DNA from: an uncultured Eubacteriales bacterium
GTDB taxonomy: Bacteria; Bacillota; Clostridia; Oscillospirales; Oscillospiraceae
Reading direction: 5' to 3'
Assembly: GCA_900321275.1 (NCBI GenBank)
Contig: ONVI01000010.1
Span: 1 to 53,983 of the forward strand
DNA: 53,983 nt
A program made the translations under genes and the position numbers. Shown piece after piece: positions 23,436-31,564 of the stretch. How positions within the stretch are numbered: the stretch's first letter is position 1; each line of letters opens with the position of its first letter. The notes under the pieces are model-generated. The model was not told where the DNA came from, made no database searches, and was given only the letters and a program-made list of their open reading frames with translations.

Positions 23436-24146
23436 TTACGCATACCCCATCGCCAGGCGGAAAACCTTTTTCTCCGTCTCACCGCTGACGTAAAAGGTAT
23501 CGCCGTCGGCCTGGAGCGTGACGCGGATCTCGTCGCCGAGCCTCGCCTCGTTTGCGTATTCGATGGCGATTTCACACAGGCTCCGCCCCTCGGCCGCGGC
23601 GGGGATCAGATCCTCCGCCAGGTCGAAATAGCGGGTATTGTTCATGTGGCCGTTTAAGTCCACATAGCTGAACGGCACGGTAAAGCCTGACGCGGCCTCC
23701 CCCTGCGCCCGGCGGGGCGGGGCGGGGAGCGCGATCTCGCTGCCGGTTGTGATCCCCTCGATCACAACGCCGTACCGGTCCGGGAAGACCATGCGCCGCG
23801 TCTGCTGATCCACCAAAGCCCAAAGCGCGCTTGCGGAGATGAGGGTGTTTCCCCCCTCGTCCAGCACGCGGTAATAGCGCGGGAAGAGCAGATGCATCGT
23901 GTCGCCCGGCCAGGATTCCAGCGTGATGCGCTCGTCATATTCCGGCATACGCGCGATTTCCGCGCGCTGGAGCGTGACCATCCAGAGCAGCCCGCGGTCA
24001 AGGGTCATTTCGCGCCCCATGCCGAGCTGCTCCGTATGGCGGATGGACGCCTCCTGCATCAGCTCGAACAAAACCGAGGTGCGCAGGCGGCGGTGCAGAT
24101 TGACGTCCTTGTTGCGCAGGCGAAGCTGCGTCGCGTATACGTTCAT
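23436..24146 (-). CDS. Acyl-ACP thioesterase (FatA/FatB-like)
   Basis: 236 residues with two hot-dog halves, the usual form of bacterial acyl-ACP thioesterases (PF01643): NLHRRLRTSVLFELMQEAS, GLLWMVTLQRAEIARMPEY, ITLESWPGDTMHLLFPRYYRV in the first, and FSYVDLNGHMNNTRYFDLAED with the catalytic Asp-Asn-His set in the second. It hydrolyses acyl-ACP to free fatty acid in the cytoplasm. The ATG at 24146 overlaps the ACP stop (ATGA) with AAGGA just before, so it is coupled to the dedicated carrier protein. With the ligase and ACP it makes a load-process-release set. It could instead set chain length for membrane lipid synthesis, but the neighbours favour a dedicated pathway. Confidence 0.88.
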   Translation of the reverse strand: MNVYATQLRLRNKDVNLHRRLRTSVLFELMQEASIRHTEQLGMGREMTLDRGLLWMVTLQRAEIARMPEYDERITLESWPGDTMHLLFPRYYRVLDEGGNTLISASALWALVDQQTRRMVFPDRYGVVIEGITTGSEIALPAPPRRAQGEAASGFTVPFSYVDLNGHMNNTRYFDLAEDLIPAAAEGRSLCEIAIEYANEARLGDEIRVTLQADGDTFYVSGETEKKVFRLAMGYA

Positions 24147-24394
24147 TCCTTCGGCAGGTACTTCATGATGGCGTCGGCCACGTCCCCCATGGTGGAGAGC
24201 TTTTTCCACTGCCTCTCGGGGATGCGGACGTTGAACAGCGCCTCCAGCTTGCAGATGACGAGGATGAAGCCCATGGAGTCGATGGCGGTCTCGGTGTTGA
24301 TGACGGTGTCCTCATTGAGTTCCTCGCCCACCATCTCGGGCACGCAGTCGCGGATAACCTGGCGGATCTTGTCAAGTACTTCTTCTCTTGTCAT
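24143..24394 (-). CDS. Acyl carrier protein, pathway-specific
   Basis: 83 residues of typical ACP pattern: MTREEVLDKIRQVIRDC, acidic helix region, and the phosphopantetheine serine in IDSMGFI, then KLEALFNVRIPERQWKKL. The usual DSL motif is DSM here. The ATG at 24394 overlaps the ligase stop (ATGA) and its own stop overlaps the thioesterase start, so three genes form one coupled unit. The sequence differs from primary fatty-acid-synthesis ACPs (which are more acidic and have DSLD), which supports a specialised role in holding the acyl chain for the flavoenzymes across the divergent promoter. A phosphopantetheinyl transferase must come from elsewhere. Confidence 0.9.
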   Translation of the reverse strand: MTREEVLDKIRQVIRDCVPEMVGEELNEDTVINTETAIDSMGFILVICKLEALFNVRIPERQWKKLSTMGDVADAIMKYLPKE

Positions 24395-25740
24395 AATGTC
24401 TCCGTTTCCTGTTGGAGTTCCCAACGTTTTATTTTTCCCGTTGCCGTGCGCGGCAGGGGGTGGCTGACAACATATACGGCGGTGATCTGCCTGCCCCGCG
24501 GCTGATCGGCCATGAGCGGGCGCAGACGCTTTTCGATGTCCTTCGCGTCCGCCTCGCCGGAATAGACGAGCACGGGCCTGCCGTTTTTAAGGGCGACGGC
24601 AAGCTCCTGATGGTCGAGGGCCTTCATGATCGCGCTTTCGTATTCGGGCAGGAAGAGCTTGGTGCCGTCGGGCAGCACCAGCATGTCCTTCTTGCGTCCG
24701 GTGATATGGAGCTTCCCGTCTTTGTCGAAACGGCCCAGATCGCCGCTGTACAGAATACCGTCTTTCAAAACCGCGGCGGTGTCCTCCGGGCGCTTGTAGT
24801 AGCCCTGCATCATGCAGGTGGGGGCCTGAATCAGAATCTCCCCGTCGTCGGCGATGGTGATGGTGTCGTCCGGGCAGACCTCCATGGCGAAGGGGTCGCC
24901 CGAGACGCTGATCGCCACGCCGGAGCTGGTCTCGGTCAGCCCGTAGCCGAAGCTGACGCGCAAGCCCTTCGTCCTGGCCGCCCCGAGAAGCATCGCAGGG
25001 CAATCCCCCGCGCCGACCAGCACGAGCTTCAGCTCGGGATTAATCAGCTCATGCTGCAAAAGAAAGCCCAGCAGCATCGGCACGACCGACACGGCGGTGG
25101 GGCGGAAGAAGGCGCAGTCGTCGGCATAGTGCCGCGCGCCCCGGCCCAGCGCGACGGACGCGCCGCAGCTCAGCCCCCATAAAAGCCCGCACACAAAGCC
25201 GAACACATGCCCCAGCGGGAGCATGCACAGAAGCGTGTCCTCCGGCTTCAGCGGCAGCTTTGCCCCCCCGTTGTACGCGCTCTGGCAGAGGGAATGATCC
25301 GTAAGCACAACGGCCTTGGACTGCTCCGTCGTGCCGGAGGTGAAGAAGAGAAGCTTCCCGGCGCCCTCCTTCACGCCGCCGGTCAGGAAGGGACGCAGTT
25401 CTTCACAGAGATCCTCGTCGCCCCAGAGCCGGTCGGCGTCCGTGTACCGCAGCAGACCGCCCAGTGTCGATTCCGGCAGTTCGGCGCTCAGCATCACGAT
25501 CTGGAGTCCCGCTTCAGCCGCGGCAAAGATCTCCGTCACGCAGCCCAGGCTTCCGTCCGCGAGGATGCCGATGCAGCTTCCGCCGTCCCGGCGCAATTGG
25601 TCAGCCCGGCTTTCGACCGCGTCGCGCAGTTCGGAAAAACTGAGGGATTTTTTACCGCGATCCTCATAGATCAGCGCCGGACGATCCGGCGTTTGTTCCG
25701 CCCAGTGGCGGAGCATGTGGGAAAAGGAATCAAAGCGCAA
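24391..25740 (-). CDS. Acyl-AMP ligase / acyl-ACP synthetase
   Basis: 449-residue AMP-forming ligase (ANL superfamily). Visible motifs: P-loop-like FFTSGTTEQSKAVVL, VSFGYGLTETSSG, the hinge region YSGDLGRFDKDGKLHITGRKKD and the final catalytic lysine in PRTATGKIKRWEL. The length is short because the N-terminal domain is compact. It activates a carboxylic acid with ATP and passes it to a thiol, here most likely the carrier protein encoded next. The start is a TTG at 25740 with GGAGGTGA upstream; this is the first gene of the leftward operon, served by the divergent promoter region. Fatty-acid substrate is inferred from the thioesterase and PAI-like neighbours. Confidence 0.87.
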   Translation of the reverse strand: MRFDSFSHMLRHWAEQTPDRPALIYEDRGKKSLSFSELRDAVESRADQLRRDGGSCIGILADGSLGCVTEIFAAAEAGLQIVMLSAELPESTLGGLLRYTDADRLWGDEDLCEELRPFLTGGVKEGAGKLLFFTSGTTEQSKAVVLTDHSLCQSAYNGGAKLPLKPEDTLLCMLPLGHVFGFVCGLLWGLSCGASVALGRGARHYADDCAFFRPTAVSVVPMLLGFLLQHELINPELKLVLVGAGDCPAMLLGAARTKGLRVSFGYGLTETSSGVAISVSGDPFAMEVCPDDTITIADDGEILIQAPTCMMQGYYKRPEDTAAVLKDGILYSGDLGRFDKDGKLHITGRKKDMLVLPDGTKLFLPEYESAIMKALDHQELAVALKNGRPVLVYSGEADAKDIEKRLRPLMADQPRGRQITAVYVVSHPLPRTATGKIKRWELQQETETL

Positions 25741-25778
25741 GCACTCACCTCCAGGTAAACGTCATTTCTCTTGTTATG

Positions 25779-25806
25779 AATATATCATAGTCCCGTCCGA
25801 ATGCAA
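25779..25806 (-). promoter_or_regulatory. Leftward promoter of the ligase-ACP-thioesterase operon
   Basis: On the minus strand TTGCAT (25806-25801) and TATATT (25784-25779) with a 16-base spacer, about 39 bases before the TTG start. Confidence 0.55.
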
Positions 25807-25835
25807 AGAGCTTTTTTCGTTATTCTCAATAAAAT

Positions 25836-25862
25836 TTGACATTTCTCCTTCAATTGTATAAT
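25836..25862 (+). promoter_or_regulatory. Rightward promoter of the PAI-like operon
   Basis: TTGACA at 25836-25841 and TATAAT at 25857-25862. The spacer is 15 bases, short for a housekeeping promoter, which may make it regulator-dependent. The leader of about 70 bases is A/T-rich with no recognised riboswitch. Confidence 0.65.
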
Positions 25863-25940
25863 GCAATTTGGGGAGTATCGTTGTATATTTAACATAGAAA
25901 AATACCGTGCAAATTTTCTAATCTTTTACAGGAGGGTATT

Positions 25941-27329
25941 ATGGACAAGAATACGCGTATCTGCATTATCGGCGGCGGCCCTGCCGGGCTTTCCGCAGGC
26001 ATGTATCTGGAACAGAAGGGCTATGAGAACTACACCATTCTGGAACGGCTTGACCGCGTCGGCGGCAAGTGCTGGTCTCCCCACTACAACGGGAGACGCT
26101 ATGAGATGGGGGCCATCATGGGCGTTCCGTCCTACTATGCCGTTGAGGATGTGGAGAAGTTCTGCGGTATCACCCACGACGGCCCCAAGCTCAACCGCAA
26201 CTACAAGGACGACCAGGGCAACGTGATCGAGCCCTTCGCCCGCACGCTCTGGAACATTCTCAAGAACCCCTGGCTGCTGCAGATGAAAAAGCAGCTCACC
26301 AAGTTCGGCGAACTGCTGGAGACCAAGTACAAGGGCTATGACGTGAACGGTCACCGCGGCGTCGCCCAGGGCCGCTACGACGGCTACGCCGTGACCCCCG
26401 ACCGTGAAAAGGTCGAGGGCGTCAACCCCAACCTCAAGGATCTGGCCCTGCCCTTTAAGGAATTCTGCGAAAAGAACGGCTGCGAGCTGGTACAGAAGAT
26501 CTGGATCGGCCCCTTCACCTCCTTCGGCTACGGCTACTTTGACGAGATTCCCGCGGCCTATGTCCTGAAGTATCTGGACTTCCAGACCTGCATGAACTTT
26601 GTCAAAGTCAACCTCTGGACGTGGAAGAACGGCACCCAGTATATCTGGGAGCAGCTCAACGAGCATCTCAAGCACCCCGCCCGCCTCAACTCAAGCATTG
26701 AGAAGGTCGAGCGCAGGGACGGCAAGGTCTATGTCACCGTCAACGGCCAGGTTGAGGAGTACGACAAGATCATCGTCACCGCGCCGCTCTACATCCCCAA
26801 CAAGCGCACCGACGGCCAGAAGGGCATGGTCGAGTATTTCGACGTGCGCGACGATGAGATGGCGCTCTTCTCCAAGATCGACTATGAGCGCTACGACGTG
26901 CTGGCTGTGGAGACCAAGCCCGAGCATCACCCCGAGATCTCCTACTATGTCTTCGACAACATGGTGCCTGAGAAGCTGGGCCATCTGATGGTCTACTACC
27001 GCCGCTGGAAGGATGAAGTCAACCAGGTCATCACCACCTACGCCCTGCGCAAGCATAAGAACATGGCGGAGGTTCCCTACGACACCTGCAAGCGCATGGT
27101 GCTGGACGATCTCAAGATCATGCGCAACCCCGCTTCCAACGTCGTCAACGAGTGGTCGGTTTACTACTTCCCCCATGTCTTCTCCGAAGACTACGCCGCC
27201 GGCTGGTATGACAAGGTCGAGGCCATGCAGGGCAAGTACGACACCTACTACGCAGGCGAGGTCATGTCCTTCGGCGACATGGACGAGACTGCCGAGTACT
27301 CCCGCGAGCTGGTGGAGAGATTCTTCTGA
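25941..27329 (+). CDS. Polyunsaturated fatty acid isomerase (PAI-like flavoprotein)
   Basis: 462-residue FAD protein of the amine-oxidase/phytoene-desaturase fold. The FAD site is GGGPAG (11-16) with ERLDRVGGKC following. The stretch GRRYEMGAIMGVPSYY (51-66), later KYKGYDVNGH, FTSFGYGYFDEIPAAYVLKYLDF, MVYYRRWKDEVNQVITTY and WYYFPHV-type and YYAGEVMSFG segments closely match my memory of the Propionibacterium acnes linoleate isomerase, which turns linoleic acid into trans-10,cis-12 conjugated linoleic acid. Its length also agrees (that enzyme is ~424 residues, this one somewhat longer). It is the first gene of a rightward operon with a reductase; in PAI no external electron donor is consumed. 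It acts in the cytoplasm on free or carrier-bound unsaturated fatty acid (the latter is inferred). RBS AGGAGG. Confidence 0.82.
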   Translation: MDKNTRICIIGGGPAGLSAGMYLEQKGYENYTILERLDRVGGKCWSPHYNGRRYEMGAIMGVPSYYAVEDVEKFCGITHDGPKLNRNYKDDQGNVIEPFARTLWNILKNPWLLQMKKQLTKFGELLETKYKGYDVNGHRGVAQGRYDGYAVTPDREKVEGVNPNLKDLALPFKEFCEKNGCELVQKIWIGPFTSFGYGYFDEIPAAYVLKYLDFQTCMNFVKVNLWTWKNGTQYIWEQLNEHLKHPARLNSSIEKVERRDGKVYVTVNGQVEEYDKIIVTAPLYIPNKRTDGQKGMVEYFDVRDDEMALFSKIDYERYDVLAVETKPEHHPEISYYVFDNMVPEKLGHLMVYYRRWKDEVNQVITTYALRKHKNMAEVPYDTCKRMVLDDLKIMRNPASNVVNEWSVYYFPHVFSEDYAAGWYDKVEAMQGKYDTYYAGEVMSFGDMDETAEYSRELVERFF

Positions 27330-27345
27330 TAATCTGTGTTCTGTT

Positions 27346-27466
27346 CTTGGCTCTCCCCGCGTCGGGGAGAGCTGTCACGAAGTGACTGAGAGGGGCCGCA
27401 AGCCGGAATACCCTCTCAGTCACCAGTGTGCGCACTGGTGACAGCTCCCCCTTTGGGGGAGCCAAG
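27346..27466. repeat. 121-bp nested-hairpin repeat in the operon
   Basis: Bounded by CTTGGCTCTCCCC and GGGGGAGCCAAG. Inside are hairpins CTCTCCCCGCGTCGGGGAG, TGTCACGAAGTGACTGA and CAGTCACCAGTGTGCGCACTGGTG. A similar half-element stands at 38849-38902. It separates two genes of one operon and could act on mRNA stability or processing. Confidence 0.7.
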
Positions 27467-27501
27467 TAAATTTACACAAATCCTTTTGAAAGGACAACAA
27501 C

Positions 27502-29058
27502 ATGAAATTCTATAAAGACCATTACGATGTGGTCATCATCGGCGGGGCGCTGGCGGGCATGTCCGCCTGCCTGCAGCTTCAGGCCTGGGGTATCAAGGAT
27601 ATCCTGATCCTGGAAAAGCACAACATGCCCGGCGGCCTGGCCACTGATTTCGTGCGCAACGGTTTTGAAATCGAGGCGACCCTGCATGAGATGATGTCCA
27701 TCGGACAGCCCAACAAGCGGCTCAAGGTCGGCAAGTTCTTCGACGACATGGGCGTCAAGATCGACTGGCTGCCCGTTCCCGAGTGCTACCGCGTCGCCCT
27801 GCCGAACTCCGGCATCGACAAGGTGCTCCACCCGGACTATGACGACACCTACACCACCGTCGCAAGAGAGATCAACGAGGTCTGCCCCGGCACTTATGAG
27901 AAGGTGCATGAGCTGATGCTGCTCTGCCGCCGCGTCTACGACAGCATGAACACCCTGTCCGTCACGCCCATGAACAAGCTCATGATGCTCCTCAAGCACC
28001 CCGACTTTGTCAGGACCGTCGGCTACACCGCGACCGAGGTCATCAACACCTTCGATCTCCCCAAGAAGGCGGTCGAGATGCTGACGCCCTACTGGATCTA
28101 TGTCGGCAACCGCATGGACGATCTGCCCTTCACCATCTACGCCTTCCTGATGGCCGACTACTTCACCGGCTCCTACGTCTGCCGCGGCTTCAGCCATGAG
28201 ATGAGCATGAAGCTCCAGGCCAAGTGTGAGGAAAACGGCGCGCAGTACGAATTCAACCAGGAGGTCGAGAAGATCCTGGTCAGGGACGGCAAGGTTTACG
28301 GCGTGCGCACCGCGAGGGGCGACGAGATCCACTGCGATTACGTGATCTCCGGCGCATATCCCAACCGCGTCTATTCCCAGATGATCGAGCCGCTGAGTGA
28401 GGTGCCCGAAGGCGCGATCAAGATGATCAACAACCGCAAGCTCTCCGTCGTCCCTGTCTCCGTGATTATGCTCATCGAAGGCACGCCCGAGGAAAACGGC
28501 ATCACCGATTATTCCACCTTCTCCGGCACCACGATGGACACCAACAAGATTTGGGAGAACTACTCCAATATTACCGAGCCCTATAACTACATCACCACGA
28601 TCTGCCTCAACTACGCAAACCCCACCCTGCCCGAGGGCTACACGCAGCTTTCCATCACGGCGCTCGTCCCCTCCAAGCCCTTTGAGGACGTGAAGGAAGA
28701 GGATTACTTCGACCTCAAGCGCCGCCTTGCAAGTGAGATGATCGACGAGTGCATCAAGATCACCAAGGTCGACTTCCGCCCGCGCATCACCGAGATCGAG
28801 GTCACCACGCCCATGACGGTCTCCCACTATGTGGGCGCGTGGAAGGGCAATATTTACGGCTATCTCCACTCCATGGAGGATCACGCCGTGGCAAGACTGC
28901 AGATGAAGGAAAAGGATCACTTCATCGATGGCCTGGAGTTTGCGGGCGCGCACGGCATGTCCGGCGACGGCATGGGCCCGCAGATCACCAACGGTCGCGC
29001 CGCGGCCAAGGCCGTCAAAGAAGATATCGAGAAGAAAAAGGAGGCGGCGAAGAAATGA
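27502..29058 (+). CDS. CrtI/RetSat-like FAD oxidoreductase
   Basis: 518 residues of the phytoene dehydrogenase-like class, which also includes carotene isomerase and retinol saturase. Visible: the dinucleotide site GGALAGMSA (14-22), LILEKHNMPGGLATDF, the substrate-binding helical region in the middle, and the C-terminal FAD segment AGAHGMSGDGMGPQITNGRA. Members of this family move, insert or remove C=C bonds in long hydrophobic chains. With a PAI-like isomerase upstream and a reductase downstream, saturation of a fatty-acyl double bond is a reasonable inference; a desaturase role is the alternative. It is separated from the first gene by a 121-bp repeat and overlaps the third by four bases. 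RBS GAAAGGA. Confidence 0.8.
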   Translation: MKFYKDHYDVVIIGGALAGMSACLQLQAWGIKDILILEKHNMPGGLATDFVRNGFEIEATLHEMMSIGQPNKRLKVGKFFDDMGVKIDWLPVPECYRVALPNSGIDKVLHPDYDDTYTTVAREINEVCPGTYEKVHELMLLCRRVYDSMNTLSVTPMNKLMMLLKHPDFVRTVGYTATEVINTFDLPKKAVEMLTPYWIYVGNRMDDLPFTIYAFLMADYFTGSYVCRGFSHEMSMKLQAKCEENGAQYEFNQEVEKILVRDGKVYGVRTARGDEIHCDYVISGAYPNRVYSQMIEPLSEVPEGAIKMINNRKLSVVPVSVIMLIEGTPEENGITDYSTFSGTTMDTNKIWENYSNITEPYNYITTICLNYANPTLPEGYTQLSITALVPSKPFEDVKEEDYFDLKRRLASEMIDECIKITKVDFRPRITEIEVTTPMTVSHYVGAWKGNIYGYLHSMEDHAVARLQMKEKDHFIDGLEFAGAHGMSGDGMGPQITNGRAAAKAVKEDIEKKKEAAKK

Positions 29059-30245
29059 GCATCAATGTCAAAGGCTTTTTCCAGGACGTGGGCGGCGCAT
29101 CCCGCGTCGTAAAGCTGAGAGAGGAGAACTTCGCCAAGGGCTCCACCACCCCCGACCCCCACGATCCCATCCGGGAGCTGGCCGACAAGCTGCACCCGGA
29201 GCATATGCTCTTCAAGGTCGTGGATATCCGCGCGGCCTCGCCCAGTTCTCGCGTCTTCCGCTTTGAATCCGCCGACGGGCACATCCCCCCGTTCCAGAGC
29301 GGTCAGTATGTAAACTTCCGCCTGAAAATCGGCGACAGCGTCCTGTCCCGTCCCTACACCATCTGCTCCGCCCCCTTCGAGGCGAGAGGGGAGCATCCCT
29401 TCTTCGAGATCACCGTGCGCCGCAACGTGCCGTACCTCGTCCCCGATTACCTTTTCGAGAACGTCAAGGTCGGCGACACGCTTGAGGGCGCGCTGCCCTT
29501 CGGCTTTTTCTACTGGGAACCCCTGCGTGATTCCAAAGAGCTGGTTGCCCTCGCCGGCGGATCGGGCATTACCCCGTTCCACTCCATGGCCAAAGAGATT
29601 GCCTACGGCAAGATGAAGGGCTGCAAGCTCACCATCCTTTACGGCTCGGTCAAGGCGAACGACATCGTGCTGAAAGACGAGCTTGCCAAAATCGAGGCCG
29701 ACTGCCCGGATGTTAAGGTTGTCCATGTCCTGTCCGATGAGCCCGACTGGCAAGGCGAGAAGGGCTTCATCACGAAGGAGATCATTGAGAAGTACTCCAC
29801 TCCGGACTGCACCTATATGTTTTGCGGCCCGCTGCCCATGTTCCGCTTCGTCAAGAAGGCCCTGGACGAGATGGGCGTGCCGGTGCGCCGATTCCGCCAC
29901 GACGTGGTGAACAATCCCGCCGACGTTTCCACCCTGCCCGGCTACCCCAAGGGCACCGAGCAGAAGACCTTCAAGATCACTGTCCTGCGCGGCATCCATG
30001 AGGACGTGATCGACGCGAAAGCCTCCGAACCCGTGGCCGTCGCGCTGGAACGGGCGGGCATCCCCATCGACACGCACTGCCGCAACGGCGAGTGCGGCTT
30101 CTGCCGGAGTCATCTGCTGGAGGGTGAGATTTTCGTCTCCCCCATCGGCGACGGACGCCGCAGAATGGACAAGGAGATGGGCTGGTTCCATGCCTGCTCC
30201 TCCTGGCCGCTGACCGACCTCAAGATCAAGATTCCCATTATGTGA
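29055..30245 (+). CDS. Ferredoxin-NAD(P)H reductase with C-terminal 2Fe-2S domain
   Basis: 396 residues. After a ~50-residue lead, an FNR module: FAD motif RPYTICSAP (99-107), NAD(P)H site LAGGSGITPF (167-175), FCGPLPMF (257-263). The C-terminal ~90 residues are a plant-type 2Fe-2S ferredoxin with Cys342, Cys347, Cys350 and Cys381. This is the arrangement of oxygenase reductases, but no oxygenase is present and the host looks anaerobic. It most likely passes electrons from NAD(P)H through FAD and 2Fe-2S to the preceding flavoprotein. The ATG overlaps that gene's stop (ATGA), so the two are made together. A non-coding repeat follows. Confidence 0.88.
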   Translation: MSINVKGFFQDVGGASRVVKLREENFAKGSTTPDPHDPIRELADKLHPEHMLFKVVDIRAASPSSRVFRFESADGHIPPFQSGQYVNFRLKIGDSVLSRPYTICSAPFEARGEHPFFEITVRRNVPYLVPDYLFENVKVGDTLEGALPFGFFYWEPLRDSKELVALAGGSGITPFHSMAKEIAYGKMKGCKLTILYGSVKANDIVLKDELAKIEADCPDVKVVHVLSDEPDWQGEKGFITKEIIEKYSTPDCTYMFCGPLPMFRFVKKALDEMGVPVRRFRHDVVNNPADVSTLPGYPKGTEQKTFKITVLRGIHEDVIDAKASEPVAVALERAGIPIDTHCRNGECGFCRSHLLEGEIFVSPIGDGRRRMDKEMGWFHACSSWPLTDLKIKIPIM

Positions 30246-30261
30246 TAAGACAAAACAGGCA

Positions 30262-30342
30262 GTAGGGGCCGATACCCTCATCGGCCCGCCGTTAACGCAC
30301 CATGGCGTTGGTTGGCGGGTCGATCCGGGGATCGACCCCTAC
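30262..30342. repeat. GTAGGGG-type interspersed repeat, copy B
   Basis: 81 bp bounded by GTAGGGG and CCCCTAC, with GGCCGATACCCTCATCGGCC and GGTCGATCCGGGGATCGACC inside. It lies between the reductase and acyltransferase genes. Confidence 0.75.
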
Positions 30343-30393
30343 GGCAGCGTTACCGTGCAATTTGAGACAGCTTTTTTCACAGGGAGGAATTCT

Positions 30394-31485
30394 ATGCAAC
30401 AGCGTCAACAGGGTATGGACAGGCTGCGCATCCTCGCGGCCTATTTTGTCGTGGGCATCCATCTCTTTGCGCTGCTCGCCGATTTTGGCGGCGGCGCGGG
30501 GGTCTGGCTGTTTATGAACCTTTTGATCTATGCTCTGGTCTTCTGCGCGGTCAACTGCTTCGGCTTGCTCAGCGGGTATCTCGGCTACCGGGAGGAGAAA
30601 AACAGCCTGCGCCTCTCGTCGCTTCTGCTGCTGTGGCTGCAGTTTCTGTTCTATCGCGTGTTCTTTCTCCTGCTGCCGTCACTTCTCGGACTTGCCGATC
30701 CGGTGAACCTCGCGGACATTTTCCTGCCTGTGACGCGGCGGGTGAACTGGTACATGACCGCCTACTTTGAAATGATGCTCTTTGCCCCAGGCATGAACCT
30801 TGTGATCCGGCACAGCTCCCGGAACGCGAACGCGATCATGTGTCTTGCCCTCTTTGCCGTGTCCGTTTTTTCCACGGCCCTGCGCGCCGTGATGGACTGT
30901 GATCCCTTCCTGCTGGGCGAGGGCTACAACTGGATGTGGCTGTCTTTTCTCTACTTCTGGGGCGCGTCGGTCAAAAAGCACGGCTGGTTTCGGGGCGTTT
31001 CGGCCGCGAAGCTGCGTCTGCTGCTTCTGGCCGCGCTGCTGCTGACCGCCGGGTGGCGCTGGGGGATGCAGACCTTCTTCTCCCCCGACGGCTTTCCGGG
31101 AAATACGGGCAAGGTCTTTTACTGCTACCCCTCCCCCACTGTTGCACTCGCGGCCTTTTGCCTGCTGCTCCTGCATGAACGCATGAAGGCAAACGCGCGC
31201 ATGGGCGCATGGATCGGAAAGCTCTCTTCCGCGGCGCTGGGCGTCTTCCTGCTGCACACGACAGTATGGAACTGGCTCATTGCGCCGAACGCGGCGCTGC
31301 TGTCTCCCCTGCCGCAAGGCTGGGCGTGGCTCAACGTGCTGGTCTCGGCGGCTGTGATTACGGCTCTCTGCATCCCGGTCGATCTCGCCCGCGGGTGGCT
31401 TTTTGACCGGCTGCGTCTGCGTCAGCTTGCGGGGCACATACAAGCGGCGGTTTTTCGCCTCTGTGGGGGAATCGGAAATCATTGA
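30394..31485 (+). CDS. Acyltransferase-3 family membrane protein
   Basis: 363-residue integral membrane protein with about ten hydrophobic helices. The start GMDRLRILAAYFVVGIHLFALL carries the R...H pattern that marks the acyltransferase-3 (OafA/WecH-like) family; NCFGLLSGYLGYREEKN and WYMTAYFEMMLFAPGMNLV are also typical. Members transfer acetyl or longer acyl groups to surface sugars or lipids. The ATG at 30394 follows AGGGAGG. It lies on the same strand as the fatty-acid flavoprotein operon, 148 bases downstream across a repeat, so co-transcription is possible but unproven. The pgi promoter overlaps the gene's 3' end. Confidence 0.8.
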   Translation: MQQRQQGMDRLRILAAYFVVGIHLFALLADFGGGAGVWLFMNLLIYALVFCAVNCFGLLSGYLGYREEKNSLRLSSLLLLWLQFLFYRVFFLLLPSLLGLADPVNLADIFLPVTRRVNWYMTAYFEMMLFAPGMNLVIRHSSRNANAIMCLALFAVSVFSTALRAVMDCDPFLLGEGYNWMWLSFLYFWGASVKKHGWFRGVSAAKLRLLLLAALLLTAGWRWGMQTFFSPDGFPGNTGKVFYCYPSPTVALAAFCLLLLHERMKANARMGAWIGKLSSAALGVFLLHTTVWNWLIAPNAALLSPLPQGWAWLNVLVSAAVITALCIPVDLARGWLFDRLRLRQLAGHIQAAVFRLCGGIGNH

Positions 31486-31511
31486 CAAGGCGGCCCTCTC
31501 TTCGGTATAAT
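31482..31511 (+). promoter_or_regulatory. Promoter of pgi
   Basis: TTGACA at 31482-31487 and TATAAT at 31506-31511 with an 18-base spacer. It overlaps the last codon of the acyltransferase gene. Confidence 0.85.
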
Positions 31512-31564
31512 TATGATGTTAATCGCCTATACCATAAAACTATATATTGCAGGAGGTAATCACC

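Noticed and set aside
29055-30245. Reductase component of an aerobic aromatic oxygenase
   Set aside because: The domain order fits, but no oxygenase subunit is encoded. The neighbouring flavoproteins and anaerobic gene content point to another electron acceptor.
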